Part shown: positions 24,570 through 34,245 of the stretch, piece by piece
Layout of the letters: every line of letters starts with the position of its first letter
Position numbering within the stretch: position 1 is the stretch's first letter
From: CAVVEQ01 sp963802095
GTDB lineage: Bacteria; Chloroflexota; Anaerolineae; Anaerolineales; Anaerolineaceae
Assembly: GCA_963802095.1 (NCBI GenBank)
Contig: CAWDHI010000001.1
Span: forward strand, 620,001-684,000
Direction: 5' to 3'
Length of the DNA stretch: 64,000 bases
Notes under the pieces: model-generated
Databases searched by the model: none
The model's input: only the letters and a program-made list of their open reading frames with translations
Told to the model about the DNA's origin: nothing
Translations under genes and position numbers: made by a program

Positions 24570-26042
24570 CTAGTTTTGCTCGATTCGGTAAACAGTCATG
24601 TTTTCTCCCCCTTCCGCGGGTGAAAATCTTCCGTCGCTAATATAAATGGGAAACAGACTTGAAGTGATTTCTGGGTACCAATCTGGAAATGTCATTAAAT
24701 AATTTGCACCGGATTGCTTGATCATGGCACTTAAACCCTGTTCATCCCGGATGACCGGTAATACTTTAGGAGATACCAACCCAGCCAAATCCAGGATCTC
24801 CCTCTCGCCAAAAAAACCCAATGCGCCAATATCATGAGCCGCGATCAGTGAACTTTCTGAAGTATTCAAATTAATCCACTTAGCAGTGTCAACCATTTCC
24901 GTCTCAATGATGGCCACATCATTCGCGTATGTTCGTGCGCCAAGCCAAAAGAAGCCGGTATTCACAAGGATGATCGAAATTACCCAGGCAGTCGATAGAA
25001 TGCGCGGGGTTTTTCTTCCGACGGATTGTTTCCATATCATATACACCCCAGACCCCGATATCAGGAGAAACAAAGGCATTACAGGGATTTGATATCTCCC
25101 GTGTTGGTAATCGACCGGTAATCTAATTGCATACACGAGAAGAAAACCTAACCACCAGATCACAAACGAAAGTAAAACCCATTCTCTCTTCCTGATGGAC
25201 TCCCAAATTTTGTAAAAGAAACCTGGGAGTAAAAGTATACCGATGCCAACTATATGTTGTTGGAAAACGGTCCACACCCTGCGTGCCAGTGTTTGATCGA
25301 GTAATTCGCGGTATTCCAGTTGCTTGGCATAAAAGGTATTTGGCCAGTAATTTCCGGATATTGTTTGATTGAAAGTAAGATAGGGAATCACGAAAATGCT
25401 TACCCCGAGTAATATTTTTCCAGCCTCCCAAAAGCCTGCACGTTTTTTCCAGACTTCAAAAGCAAAGGCAAACACTATGGGTCCCATAAGGAGCAAGGCG
25501 TCCGGTCTTATCCAAACTCCAACACCGACCAATAAACCCGCCAGGAACCAATTTGTCTTTTGATTTAACAATAAGGAAAAAACAGCCAGGGAAATATCCG
25601 CAAGCAGTAAAGTTTCCATACCGGAAGCGGCTGCCCAAATAAAGTGCCATTCAAAAATAACCAGTATTCCTACCCAAGGAATAACCGATGAGTAATCTAT
25701 CGAAATGCGGCGAAATAAATGTTCTCCCAGCCAACCCAAGGTAGTCAGGGATATGAATCCCAGGATCATGGTCCATGGATAATTATTATCGGAAATAAAA
25801 TATCCAAAGGACAAGAGGAGGGTCCATAACGGAGCAGTTGATCCAGTGGAAGGAATTCCTTCGAAGTAAGTTAGTAGGTGGTACTTTATGAGATTCCTGG
25901 CAAAAGTTTGGTGAATCCAGGCATCATCCAGGGGATAACCGGTACGGTACACCTGGCTGCTAAAAATGATAAAAACCCCCATTGAGATTATCGCAGCCAA
26001 TGAGAGGATCAATACCTGCTGCCAGAATATTTTTGATTTCAT
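24570..26042 (-). CDS. GT-C-type membrane glycosyltransferase-like protein
   Basis: A 490-residue protein with roughly ten transmembrane helices. An early luminal loop carries a YPLDDAWIHQTFARNL segment (about residues 35-50), with the acidic pair that GT-C enzymes use for catalysis. Short helices and an extracytoplasmic C-terminal domain (about 385-490) follow. Such proteins transfer sugars from polyprenyl-phosphate donors on the outer face of the membrane. It is the last of four minus-strand genes that overlap by exactly four bases each (ATGA), so all four are one translationally coupled operon. Acceptor and sugar are unknown. Confidence 0.72.
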   Translation of the reverse strand: MKSKIFWQQVLILSLAAIISMGVFIIFSSQVYRTGYPLDDAWIHQTFARNLIKYHLLTYFEGIPSTGSTAPLWTLLLSFGYFISDNNYPWTMILGFISLTTLGWLGEHLFRRISIDYSSVIPWVGILVIFEWHFIWAAASGMETLLLADISLAVFSLLLNQKTNWFLAGLLVGVGVWIRPDALLLMGPIVFAFAFEVWKKRAGFWEAGKILLGVSIFVIPYLTFNQTISGNYWPNTFYAKQLEYRELLDQTLARRVWTVFQQHIVGIGILLLPGFFYKIWESIRKREWVLLSFVIWWLGFLLVYAIRLPVDYQHGRYQIPVMPLFLLISGSGVYMIWKQSVGRKTPRILSTAWVISIILVNTGFFWLGARTYANDVAIIETEMVDTAKWINLNTSESSLIAAHDIGALGFFGEREILDLAGLVSPKVLPVIRDEQGLSAMIKQSGANYLMTFPDWYPEITSSLFPIYISDGRFSPAEGGENMTVYRIEQN

Positions 26043-27631
26043 GGCTGATGTATTAATCGAAATACTTTAATATCATCCAAAGTAAGAATCAATTCCATTT
26101 CAGGGGGTTTTTCTCTCGCCTCAAAAAAGTTATTTAATACCTTTGGATGATCCTTATCGATAACCAATATTGTGGCTCCAAATTTTTTTGCCGCCAAACG
26201 GATCGAGGAAATTCCTCCATCCGGGATGACGACTGCCGGGGAATTGGTTATCAGATTCCACCCCGGCGGATTCTTAATCATTACTAAAGATTCGCTATCG
26301 AGTTGCCCCGCACGAAACAACTCTTGTTGTACCTGTGCATATTTTTTCTCGTCGATCAACCAATTCGAGATCCCGTTGGTTGTTGCAATTACCCGTTGGT
26401 AGAAAATTATCCCGCTCATAAAAAACATAATCGAGATGATTCCGATTTGAAAAACAAACCTGGCTTGCTCCATTTGCCAGCCACGTTTTCGGTTGCCCCA
26501 CTGAATAAATCTATCCAGGCCAACAGGGACCAAAGCCCATAAGAAAATTTGAACGCCAGCTGCCGAATGAATGAAGCCACCTCTTGATCCGGCGAATGGA
26601 AAAACCATCGTCATCAGAAGAAAAATAAATGCGTAATAGATTCCAGCCAGGACCAGCCTTTTGTCGGTCCTCTTCAGCCACCACCCGGATATTATTAATG
26701 GAACAAGAAGAATCCCACCCTGAACCGCGATCACGCTCTTAATATTCATCCAAAATGCGTCCAGCCTTGCACGGGAAATTGAGTTGATTCCGGATTGGAT
26801 CCAGTTTTGGAAGGTCAGCGAGTCTGCGGGGAATAGGAAGGTTTGATCGTAATATTCCAGCCACAACGTTCGATTCGTTCCTGGAGGAAAGGGGAATCCC
26901 CAATAATCTATGTTGCGCGCAAACCATGCTCCGCTAACCAGGAGATATCCTCCAATTAAGAGCAAGAAAGCAGGTATTAATTTTCCTGCCTTCCGTACTT
27001 TTGTTGCCATAAAAAATAGGCAGCCCAGCGCGATAAAAAACCATAAAAGACCTTCCGCTCTCGCAAGGTGCAAAAGTCCGGAAATAATTCCTATCACTCC
27101 CCAAGAAATTATCCATTTATTGTTGAATTCCCTTACGGATATTATTCGAGCCAGGTTGGAGATCATAATAAACCCGAGGATCATTCCAAGAGTAAAGGTC
27201 TCCGGGAGAGCATAATACAGCAAATAAAAACCGGAGAAAAGCGTTATTAATCCTGCCATCCACCCATCACTTCTCCGGCCGGAAAAACCAAATGCGGTTC
27301 TGGCAGTTAATGGGGGTACGATAGATGAAATTAATATAAACACAACCCAAAGTGTTGTATCCTGGTCTCCCTGCTCAAGCGGGAGACTAATTGCTGAAAA
27401 TATGGATGCGAGCGGCATCCAATATGTATTGGATGGATGCGGTATACCGCTAGGATCATCCAGGTAATTCCAGAGGAAATCCTGCGTGAATCCCTTCCCT
27501 GAAAGCAGTCCTCTCCCGGTCACCGCGTAATACTCCGCGTCCATATAGCCTGCACTTTTTTGCAGGTACCCTGCAGCCGTGATAACGATCAGCGATAATA
27601 AAAATAGGCCCGCATAATCTTTACGGGTCAT
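26039..27631 (-). CDS. GT-C-type membrane glycosyltransferase-like protein
   Basis: This 530-residue protein has about ten to twelve hydrophobic segments beginning at residue 6. A periplasmic first loop (MDAEYYAVTGRGLLSGKG, about 31-48) holds the acidic residues, and a soluble C-terminal stretch starts near 440. The first-loop pattern fits the GT39/GT83-like fold without allowing a family call. It overlaps the genes on both sides by four bases within the four-gene glycosyltransferase operon. Function inferred from fold and context only. Confidence 0.7.
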   Translation of the reverse strand: MTRKDYAGLFLLSLIVITAAGYLQKSAGYMDAEYYAVTGRGLLSGKGFTQDFLWNYLDDPSGIPHPSNTYWMPLASIFSAISLPLEQGDQDTTLWVVFILISSIVPPLTARTAFGFSGRRSDGWMAGLITLFSGFYLLYYALPETFTLGMILGFIMISNLARIISVREFNNKWIISWGVIGIISGLLHLARAEGLLWFFIALGCLFFMATKVRKAGKLIPAFLLLIGGYLLVSGAWFARNIDYWGFPFPPGTNRTLWLEYYDQTFLFPADSLTFQNWIQSGINSISRARLDAFWMNIKSVIAVQGGILLVPLIISGWWLKRTDKRLVLAGIYYAFIFLLMTMVFPFAGSRGGFIHSAAGVQIFLWALVPVGLDRFIQWGNRKRGWQMEQARFVFQIGIISIMFFMSGIIFYQRVIATTNGISNWLIDEKKYAQVQQELFRAGQLDSESLVMIKNPPGWNLITNSPAVVIPDGGISSIRLAAKKFGATILVIDKDHPKVLNNFFEAREKPPEMELILTLDDIKVFRLIHQP

Positions 27632-29115
27632 TTAACTTCTCTCTCAAAGTAAAGAAGCCGCAGATCACCCACACTCTTCTCTGCTGTAAGCGTGTAATTA
27701 CTCTTCAACCAAGATATCACGGGGTGTGGCTGGTTTCTCTCTTCATATTCCCTTGCAGTCTCTCGAAATACAACAAACACCAGTTTATTCCTCCCGTTTG
27801 AGGCGGAATCGATGTTTTCCACCGGAAAGATTTCCATAGCTACCTGGCTGGGAGTCGCAAAGGTATCATTCGCAGTACCCGGTTGGTCTTTCAGAAAAAC
27901 CTGGGATGTTGAAGGAAAATAATAATGGATGGGAAAAAAACTTAATTTGTTATCGTGAACGATAAAGAAATCATCCTTCACAGCATCGCGAATTTGTAAA
28001 CTTGCGCTTGCGAATGGTGACCGCGGAAATTCTGCGTAGGAATACAAAGCCGGGTATGAAAACACAGCATTCAGGATGACCAAACCGGCCATTATTTTTC
28101 CGAGGTGGATTTTCCAATCAATAGCCGTGATCGCTGCTGTTAGCCCGAGAAATGCTAGCTGAGAAGGGATAAAACCCCGAATCACAAAAACTGGTCGAAT
28201 CAGATAGGAGACCAGAAATAAAAGGAAAGGTGGAAGAAAGCTTATTGTTGTTAGCAGCAAAAGGTTAGGCGCTTTGGATAGATTCCTAAATACCCGGTAA
28301 ATGACCATTATGAAAATATATGCAGCCAGGATAGCCCCCCCAAAGAATAGTATTTGGTTCGGTTCAGGTAAATTGAAGGTCAGCAACATGATCGATTGAA
28401 TGACCTCCACTATGCCTGGACGGGGGGTCCAGAATGCATTCTGTATCTTCTGCACCTGACCGGGGATCATGATTAGCCAGGGTAAAGCGGCCAATGCCAC
28501 AATCAATAATGCAAGGATATATTTCCAAAGAAAATTCCAATCCTTTTTTATCACAACGAACAAGATCGGCGATAGTACCCAAAATACCGCAAGGTTATGC
28601 GTGTACATTGCACCTGCACCAAAAAGGATCATCCCAACCCAATTCCAGGTTTTTCCCTTTGGCTTGGGATCACCACCCCAAAGTTGAAAAAAGAAATAAA
28701 GGTAACCCATTCCGCAGAAGGCAAGCAACGCGTACATGCGGATATCCTGTGCGTGGTATATCTGCAAAGGAGAGATCGCCGCAAATAATGCCGCCCATAA
28801 TCCTGCCGTAATGGAGATGGATTTCTTGACCAGACCGAAAAGGAAGAGCAAGGCTCCCAAGCTAAGGAAAACACTCAACAATCGAAGGAACCAGATGTCA
28901 TCCACAACAAACTGCCAATAATGGAGTAGAAAGTAAAAAAGGGGTGGCATCGTATCTGCCGCGGTTCCCCGAATAATATTCTCGATACTTGCTCTCGCCA
29001 GGAAGTAGCTGAACGCGTCGTCGTATTGAATATTGCGGGTATTAATAAAAATACAACGCAGTACAGCAGCGAGAATTACGATCCCTGCAAGAATTAATCT
29101 TTGTTTTCTATTCAT
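27628..29115 (-). CDS. Glycosyltransferase family 39-like membrane protein (PMT_2/ArnT-like)
   Basis: The clearest GT-C member here, 495 residues. Helix 1 (about 8-24) leads to the loop IQYDDAFSYFLARASIEN (about 34-51) with the Asp-Asp pair of PMT/ArnT enzymes. The TMPPLFYFLLHYW motif (about 60-72) is a strong GT39 marker. About eleven membrane helices and a C-terminal soluble domain follow. These enzymes use polyprenyl-phosphate sugars to modify lipids or proteins outside the cytoplasm. Start and stop overlap neighbours by four bases each. Confidence 0.82.
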   Translation of the reverse strand: MNRKQRLILAGIVILAAVLRCIFINTRNIQYDDAFSYFLARASIENIIRGTAADTMPPLFYFLLHYWQFVVDDIWFLRLLSVFLSLGALLFLFGLVKKSISITAGLWAALFAAISPLQIYHAQDIRMYALLAFCGMGYLYFFFQLWGGDPKPKGKTWNWVGMILFGAGAMYTHNLAVFWVLSPILFVVIKKDWNFLWKYILALLIVALAALPWLIMIPGQVQKIQNAFWTPRPGIVEVIQSIMLLTFNLPEPNQILFFGGAILAAYIFIMVIYRVFRNLSKAPNLLLLTTISFLPPFLLFLVSYLIRPVFVIRGFIPSQLAFLGLTAAITAIDWKIHLGKIMAGLVILNAVFSYPALYSYAEFPRSPFASASLQIRDAVKDDFFIVHDNKLSFFPIHYYFPSTSQVFLKDQPGTANDTFATPSQVAMEIFPVENIDSASNGRNKLVFVVFRETAREYEERNQPHPVISWLKSNYTLTAEKSVGDLRLLYFEREVK

Positions 29116-30374
29116 AACTTGGATAAGGCTTCATCCTGCTGGAAAGTATCATAGTAAAGCTTGGGGGGATGTATCGCCCAACTTCGAATCCAGTAAAGCA
29201 GAATGAATAATATCAGTGGAAGTGGAAAGAATAGAACTGGGCTTTGAATTGGCTGATAGGAACGCTCCAGCGTCGAAATGAAGATTATCCAAATGAGGAT
29301 AAATAATCCGCCAAGTACTGAGGCAGTAATTATATTGCTGACTGTCGGCCAACGTTCAGCGACTATCGCAAAAAATAATAGAATTGCGGGTAGCATAATG
29401 ATGAAATTTCCGGGATCCGTTTGGATTCCGCTCCAGGCACTCAATACGAGGGTCAGGCAACCGGTCCAGAAAAAATGACGGTATCCCTGATGTCGGGCGA
29501 GCCACCACTCAGTTAGCATGATCACAATTACAGCAAGAGATAGGAATGTACCTACCCTGGGTCCTACTGCCGGGAACCAGGTTGCTAGAGCGGAAGCTGG
29601 TGTGCCCGGAGGATTGTATCCAGGGTATCGCATGATTTCGCGCAGGTTTTGCATGATCCAATCCGGAATAAGAAGGGAACCGCTTGCGATTAGCAAAACG
29701 AGTGTGATAAAGAACCAGGCGATAATCTTGTACCTTCGCTGAAAAATTGCCCAAACTAATACGTAGATGACGACCAGGATCACAACCTGAGGTTTAATTG
29801 TTGTCAATGCGATTAGAACCCCAGCCAGCTCATCATGTTTATTCTTAATGGCAAGAAAAGCTCCCGCGATTCCCAAAGCGATGAGGATGACGACATTTCC
29901 ATTGATCAATGATCGTAAAGCGTGGTACCAAACTAGTGAGAATAACAACAATAACACCAAAACCCATAACTTTGGGCGCCAGGTGGTTAATTGGATGCTG
30001 ACAAGGGTTAAGGATATCAACCCGATCTCCAAAATCGTCATCCATACTGCCCGAGCCACATCGAATTCCTGGATGAGTGCAAATGGGAAGAAAAGAATTG
30101 CCGAATAGAATGGATATGCCACGCGCAACTCGTGCTCACCTGGCAGTGCCGCTCTTCCATAAACCATTTGTTGGATTTCCAAGGCAACCTGATCCGAATA
30201 AGGGCTTATTCCTTCCCCAAAATACGCTCGGGTTCCCACCCAATGAACCAGGAAATCTGTGCCCCCTGGATTATTCCTGGAAAACTGAAAATTCGCGATG
30301 GTTAATAAAACGAGCAATGTGATGCAAAGTAAAATTGCCCCCACCCAATAAATTGCTTTTTGACGATTTTTCAA
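29112..30374 (-). CDS. DUF2029/GT87-like membrane glycosyltransferase
   Basis: A 420-residue protein with about ten transmembrane helices, the first at 9-29. The luminal loop holds NPGGTDFLVHWVGTRAYFGE (about 36-55) with a conserved Asp and the GEGISPY segment. NGNVVILIALGIA and TTIKPQVVIL in the middle are typical of DUF2029 (GT87) mannosyltransferase-like proteins, known for polyprenyl-phosphomannose-dependent steps in actinobacteria. It is the first gene of the four-gene minus-strand operon, with a TATAAT on the minus strand at 30408-30403. Confidence 0.78.
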   Translation of the reverse strand: MKNRQKAIYWVGAILLCITLLVLLTIANFQFSRNNPGGTDFLVHWVGTRAYFGEGISPYSDQVALEIQQMVYGRAALPGEHELRVAYPFYSAILFFPFALIQEFDVARAVWMTILEIGLISLTLVSIQLTTWRPKLWVLVLLLLFSLVWYHALRSLINGNVVILIALGIAGAFLAIKNKHDELAGVLIALTTIKPQVVILVVIYVLVWAIFQRRYKIIAWFFITLVLLIASGSLLIPDWIMQNLREIMRYPGYNPPGTPASALATWFPAVGPRVGTFLSLAVIVIMLTEWWLARHQGYRHFFWTGCLTLVLSAWSGIQTDPGNFIIMLPAILLFFAIVAERWPTVSNIITASVLGGLFILIWIIFISTLERSYQPIQSPVLFFPLPLILFILLYWIRSWAIHPPKLYYDTFQQDEALSKL

Positions 30375-30402
30375 TTATCGAACTCCTGAGAAGGTTGGTT
30401 AA

Positions 30403-30410
30403 ATTATAAT
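30403..30410. promoter_or_regulatory. Overlapping divergent -10 elements; leaderless start for the nitrilase gene
   Basis: AATTATAAT gives TATAAT on the plus strand at 30405-30410 and on the minus strand at 30408-30403. On the plus side only six bases separate it from the ATG at 30417, with no ribosome-binding site, so the transcript would begin at or next to the start codon. Confidence 0.55.
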
Positions 30411-30416
30411 TCACCC

Positions 30417-31196
30417 ATGCGTACCAAAATTGCTGTAGGACAATTTCAGATCACCAGGGGTGATTTTAAGAGCAATTATCGCAAAGCGGAATCGTTTATC
30501 AAGCTGGCGGCAATTAGAGAATGTGAACTGATTTTGCTCCCAGAACTGTGGTTGGGTGGATATGATTACAAGCATATGGATGCATATATTGCCCAAAGCC
30601 TGGATTATTTCCCCGTGATCCAAAACATGTCGAGTTCGTTACGGATAGCAATCGCTGGAACATACCCCATCAAAGTCAATAACCACTTGTATAACACAAT
30701 GGTTTATTTTGATCCAACTGGTATTGTATACAACTATAGAAAAATCCATCTCTTTTCCATGATGAAGGAAAATATTTTTTTTTCACCGGGTGATGATTTT
30801 TGCTCCTTCTCCAAACCATGGGGAAATGTTGGAATGGCCATTTGTTACGATCTTCGTTTTCCAGAAGTTTTCCGCAAGTATGTTTTAAATGGCGTGACTA
30901 TAATGATTATCAGCGCGGAATGGCCTCGAAAAAGGGCCGGGCATTGGAAGACATTATTAAAAGCCAGGGCTATAGAAAACCAGGTTTTTATCATCGCATG
31001 CAATGCTGTTGGAAAATCAGGTAATGAGATCATGGGAGGAGCATCTTCGGTCATCGATCCATGGGGTGAGGTCCTTGCTGAAGCAGATTCTGAAATGGAT
31101 GAACTGATAACGGTGAATATTGATACGGAATTGGTAAAAAACGCTCGCGATACGATTCCAGTCCAAAAAGATCGCCGACCGGATATTTACGGATGA
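30417..31196 (+). CDS. Carbon-nitrogen hydrolase (nitrilase superfamily)
   Basis: The 259-residue protein has the nitrilase triad: Glu43 in LPELW, Lys109 in YRKIHLF and Cys143 in ICYDLRFPE. The CYDLRFPE context and length fit the omega-amidase/Nit2 or YafV-like branch, which hydrolyses small amides, not nitriles. It is cytoplasmic. It sits alone on the plus strand inside the glycosyltransferase island, and its last ten bases overlap the end of the convergent GT-C gene. Its transcript is probably leaderless. Confidence 0.87.
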   Translation: MRTKIAVGQFQITRGDFKSNYRKAESFIKLAAIRECELILLPELWLGGYDYKHMDAYIAQSLDYFPVIQNMSSSLRIAIAGTYPIKVNNHLYNTMVYFDPTGIVYNYRKIHLFSMMKENIFFSPGDDFCSFSKPWGNVGMAICYDLRFPEVFRKYVLNGVTIMIISAEWPRKRAGHWKTLLKARAIENQVFIIACNAVGKSGNEIMGGASSVIDPWGEVLAEADSEMDELITVNIDTELVKNARDTIPVQKDRRPDIYG

Positions 31197-32818
31197 ATCA
31201 AAACGTTCAAATCATCTGAATTTATTCGGTTTGAAAGACCATAAAAAACCAGGTAATCCCCAATTTGCTTTTCATTCCAGGTGATTTCATTTTCTTGAAG
31301 GAATTTCCGGATTTTTAGATTCAACTGTATATTTCGGGATGTGATCAATGCAGTCTTTTCACTTTGTTCAACCAACTTTGCGTAAGGTTCATATCGATCA
31401 TCACGTGGAGTGTATCGAAGATCCTGATGATATGGCAAGCGAGGGGTAAAGATCAGTTCCTCGCCTGATAGGAATGCAAGCGGGTAAGATACCCAGTAAT
31501 TTGTGAACCCTCTGGTTTCATTAGATTCTTTCAGGAACGCAATCAACTCGGCATCGTATTCCCGGTTTATCACTGTGGAAGTATCAAATTGTGTGGTGAG
31601 ACCTGGCGGGTTACGCAGGAGGCATTGTATCGTTCCAAGGAATTGAAAACTGATAATTATTATTAATCCTGCTATTTTTAATATTTTTTTAGAAATGCCC
31701 TGATAAATATAAATACCAGCATAAATCGCAAGCATTATATTTATAGGTAAGAAATACCGGCCTGAAGGGTCCACTCCGAAATGTGTAAATATAAATAAGA
31801 TGATAATAAATAGAATTACACTGGCGGGTATTAACTGTATCCATCTCTCGTTGCCATTAACTGCTCGAATTCTTCTCACACCATTTTTGATGACCAGGAA
31901 CCAAAACAGACCAACAAACGGGATCAGCGGTAGAACCAGCCAACGCACCTCCCAGGGAGGTCGAAACCCAAGGATCACTGGAATGCCAAAAAGCACAAAA
32001 TTGAGGGTGTGCATGACCACTTGATTGAACCAGGATTCACTTTCAACAGCTACTGCGCTTCCTAATAGCTCATGAAACAACTGTGCAATGGAATTTTGGA
32101 ACGCATAGGAAATCCACGGAGCTGCACCAATTAACACTCCGGAGATTAGCATCAATATTTGAATTGTCCTTCTCTTTGCCTTATATTCTTGAATAATCCA
32201 AAATGCCAGAAAAAACCCCATAGGCAAAGAATAGACAAGTGTCAACCCATTTGCCCACAAACCCAAACCTGCGAGAACGCCCCATAAGAGAACAAATCCA
32301 AGGTTACTTGCGAACGATGTTTGTTGTGATCGTTTCTGAACCATCAATAATCCGATGCAAAGGAGCAGGTTACCAATCAGCAATGCTTCACCGTACCCAC
32401 CCAGGCTGACTGTTGTGTAAAGGGTCACGTTTACTGTTGGGATTGCTAGCAAGATCACTGAAAACAGCGCAGCCATTCGCGATCTAAAAATTATTACGGA
32501 TAGCCAGAAGGTGGAAAGGAGTACTCCAATATACAGAAGGATCTGTACAAAACGGATGGTATTAACCTGTTCGCCAAATATGAGAAATGATAAAGCCACA
32601 AGTAAAGCGTCCAAGCTACCCATGTATGCTTGACCGTAGAAAAATATTGGGATTTCTCCTTGTAGAATATGCCTGCCCATTAGAGCCACAATGGCTTCGT
32701 CCGCATTAAAAGGGAATGCGTCGAAGTTAATTAGAACCAGCTTCCAGGTAAAGGCAATCCCAACAACCAAACCTAAAAGAAGGTAAATCTTGCGATTGGT
32801 GAAAATTTTTTTATTCAC
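31187..32818 (-). CDS. GT-C-type membrane glycosyltransferase-like protein
   Basis: A 543-residue protein starting with GTG, with a signal-anchor helix (about 11-28). The first-loop motif NFDAFPFNADEAIVALMGRH (about 30-49) has a DE acidic pair, and FYGQAYMGSLDALLVALSF (about 60-78) follows. About ten further helices and an outer C-terminal region are present. The FNADEA and YGQAYMGS motifs are typical of bacterial PMT-like GT-C proteins of unknown acceptor. It is transcribed alone from the divergent region at 32819-32881 and ends overlapping the nitrilase gene. Confidence 0.75.
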   Translation of the reverse strand: MNKKIFTNRKIYLLLGLVVGIAFTWKLVLINFDAFPFNADEAIVALMGRHILQGEIPIFFYGQAYMGSLDALLVALSFLIFGEQVNTIRFVQILLYIGVLLSTFWLSVIIFRSRMAALFSVILLAIPTVNVTLYTTVSLGGYGEALLIGNLLLCIGLLMVQKRSQQTSFASNLGFVLLWGVLAGLGLWANGLTLVYSLPMGFFLAFWIIQEYKAKRRTIQILMLISGVLIGAAPWISYAFQNSIAQLFHELLGSAVAVESESWFNQVVMHTLNFVLFGIPVILGFRPPWEVRWLVLPLIPFVGLFWFLVIKNGVRRIRAVNGNERWIQLIPASVILFIIILFIFTHFGVDPSGRYFLPINIMLAIYAGIYIYQGISKKILKIAGLIIIISFQFLGTIQCLLRNPPGLTTQFDTSTVINREYDAELIAFLKESNETRGFTNYWVSYPLAFLSGEELIFTPRLPYHQDLRYTPRDDRYEPYAKLVEQSEKTALITSRNIQLNLKIRKFLQENEITWNEKQIGDYLVFYGLSNRINSDDLNVLIHP

Positions 32819-32869
32819 GTGTCTCTATAATTCTAGCCTTGTTCCATCCTGCTTACAACAATTTGGCTG

Positions 32870-32875
32870 TAAAAT
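32870..32875 (+). promoter_or_regulatory. -10 element, leaderless start of the GT-C gene at 32882
   Basis: TAAAAT at 32870-32875 ends six bases before the ATG at 32882; there is no ribosome-binding site in between, suggesting transcription starts at the start codon. No clear -35 box is visible. Confidence 0.45.
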
Positions 32876-32881
32876 CTAAAT

Positions 32882-34207
32882 ATGCAAGATGCGTCAGGAT
32901 CTCCTGTGAAAACAGGACCAAATTATAGAGACTGGATTAATCCAATTCTGGTTGGATTCTTTATTATTCTTTTCTCCGTATTTTTCCTTCGGGATATCCT
33001 TGAAATCCCTTTTCACCCCGATGAAGCCACGCAGATTTTCATGAGCAGTGATGTTGATCTTTTTATGCAGGACCCCAGCTCCCTTATCTGGAAACCACAA
33101 AACCAGATGGATATCCGAATGCAATATCGGCTTTTGGATGCACCCTTTTCCAGGACCTGGATCGGTATTTTTCGAGCGTTGGGAAAAGTCCCTGAGCTGG
33201 AGAATGATTGGAATTGGTCCGCCGATTGGGGACAAAACATCGTCGCCGGTGCTTACCCAACCGAAGCTCAATTTATCACTGGTCGCCTGGCATCAGCAAT
33301 CTTCTTTCCATTGGACATACTATTTCTTTTTTTGATAGGTCGAAAATTACGAGGAAATCTATTGGGTTGGTTGATGGTTCTTCTTTTCAGTCTAAACGCC
33401 CTGATCCTCCTTCACACCCGCAGGGCAATGTCGGAAGGACCAATGCTTTTTTTTATCATCCTTTCCCTATGGTCCTTCCTGCTGAATCCCCGTTTCCTGT
33501 TTTTTTCTGCTATACCCGTTGCGTTGGCTTTCAATACGAAATATTCAGCCCTTCCACTTTTCCTTCTCGGGTTGTTCGCCTTGATATACCGGAACTATCC
33601 GCTGAAAATGGGCAGAAACCGGTTAATAATTCAAATAGCAGCGTATGCCGTAATATTCTTGGGGATGACCTATTTTCTCAACCCATTTTTATGGGATAAA
33701 CCTTTCCAGGCGTTCATTGCCGCCACCGTCGCCCGCAAAGCTTTGCTTGCCCGCCAGGTGGTAGACCTGGAGAGTGTCAGTCAGGGTTGGATCTCGAACA
33801 CGGTCAGTAAACGGTTTGGCAGCGTGATCGCAAATCTCTTCCTTACCCCACCCGTTTTCCATGATGTAGGAAATTATATTGAAAATACCCTTCAATCTGA
33901 ACTTAAGTATCAAGCGTTTTTGATTCAGAATCTATTTCGTGGCCTCGGTTGGGGTTTTTTTTCAATGGTTCTTTCAACAATGGGTTTTATTTTTGGTTCC
34001 ATTCATGCGAAGCAGACAAACCGGACAGGTCGGGAATTCTTGGTAATCCTTCTGGTGGGTAGTACGCTTCAATTCATTTTCCTTCTCCTGGCATTTTCAA
34101 TACCTTTCCAACGATATGTTCTCCCTCTCATCCCTTTCTCTATCCTTTGGATAGCTTACGCGATCAATGAGTTGGTCGCCATTATAAAAAAGAAAAAAGC
34201 TGCCTGA
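32882..34207 (+). CDS. GT-C-type membrane glycosyltransferase-like protein
   Basis: This 441-residue protein has an N-terminal cytoplasmic stretch of about 20 residues and a first helix at 21-42. An outer loop with IPFHPDEATQIFMSSD (about 48-63) carries the acidic pair (Asp-Glu) of GT39-like enzymes. About nine more helices follow, and the C-terminus is short and Lys-rich (IIKKKKAA). It lacks the long outer C-terminal domain of its neighbours. It is divergent from the GT-C gene at 32818 and probably leaderless. Its stop codon lies inside a terminator stem. Confidence 0.73.
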   Translation: MQDASGSPVKTGPNYRDWINPILVGFFIILFSVFFLRDILEIPFHPDEATQIFMSSDVDLFMQDPSSLIWKPQNQMDIRMQYRLLDAPFSRTWIGIFRALGKVPELENDWNWSADWGQNIVAGAYPTEAQFITGRLASAIFFPLDILFLFLIGRKLRGNLLGWLMVLLFSLNALILLHTRRAMSEGPMLFFIILSLWSFLLNPRFLFFSAIPVALAFNTKYSALPLFLLGLFALIYRNYPLKMGRNRLIIQIAAYAVIFLGMTYFLNPFLWDKPFQAFIAATVARKALLARQVVDLESVSQGWISNTVSKRFGSVIANLFLTPPVFHDVGNYIENTLQSELKYQAFLIQNLFRGLGWGFFSMVLSTMGFIFGSIHAKQTNRTGREFLVILLVGSTLQFIFLLLAFSIPFQRYVLPLIPFSILWIAYAINELVAIIKKKKAA

Positions 34208-34230
34208 TTGATCCTTAAGGCAGCCTTTGT
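34186..34230. terminator. Bidirectional terminator between convergent genes
   Basis: GCTGCCT (34199-34205) pairs with AGGCAGC (34218-34224). On the minus strand the stem is followed by an almost pure T run (34198-34186); on the plus strand by CTTTGTTAT. The first arm contains the last codons and part of the stop codon of the upstream GT-C gene. Confidence 0.75.
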
Positions 34231-34245
34231 TATCTATATTTCTAT

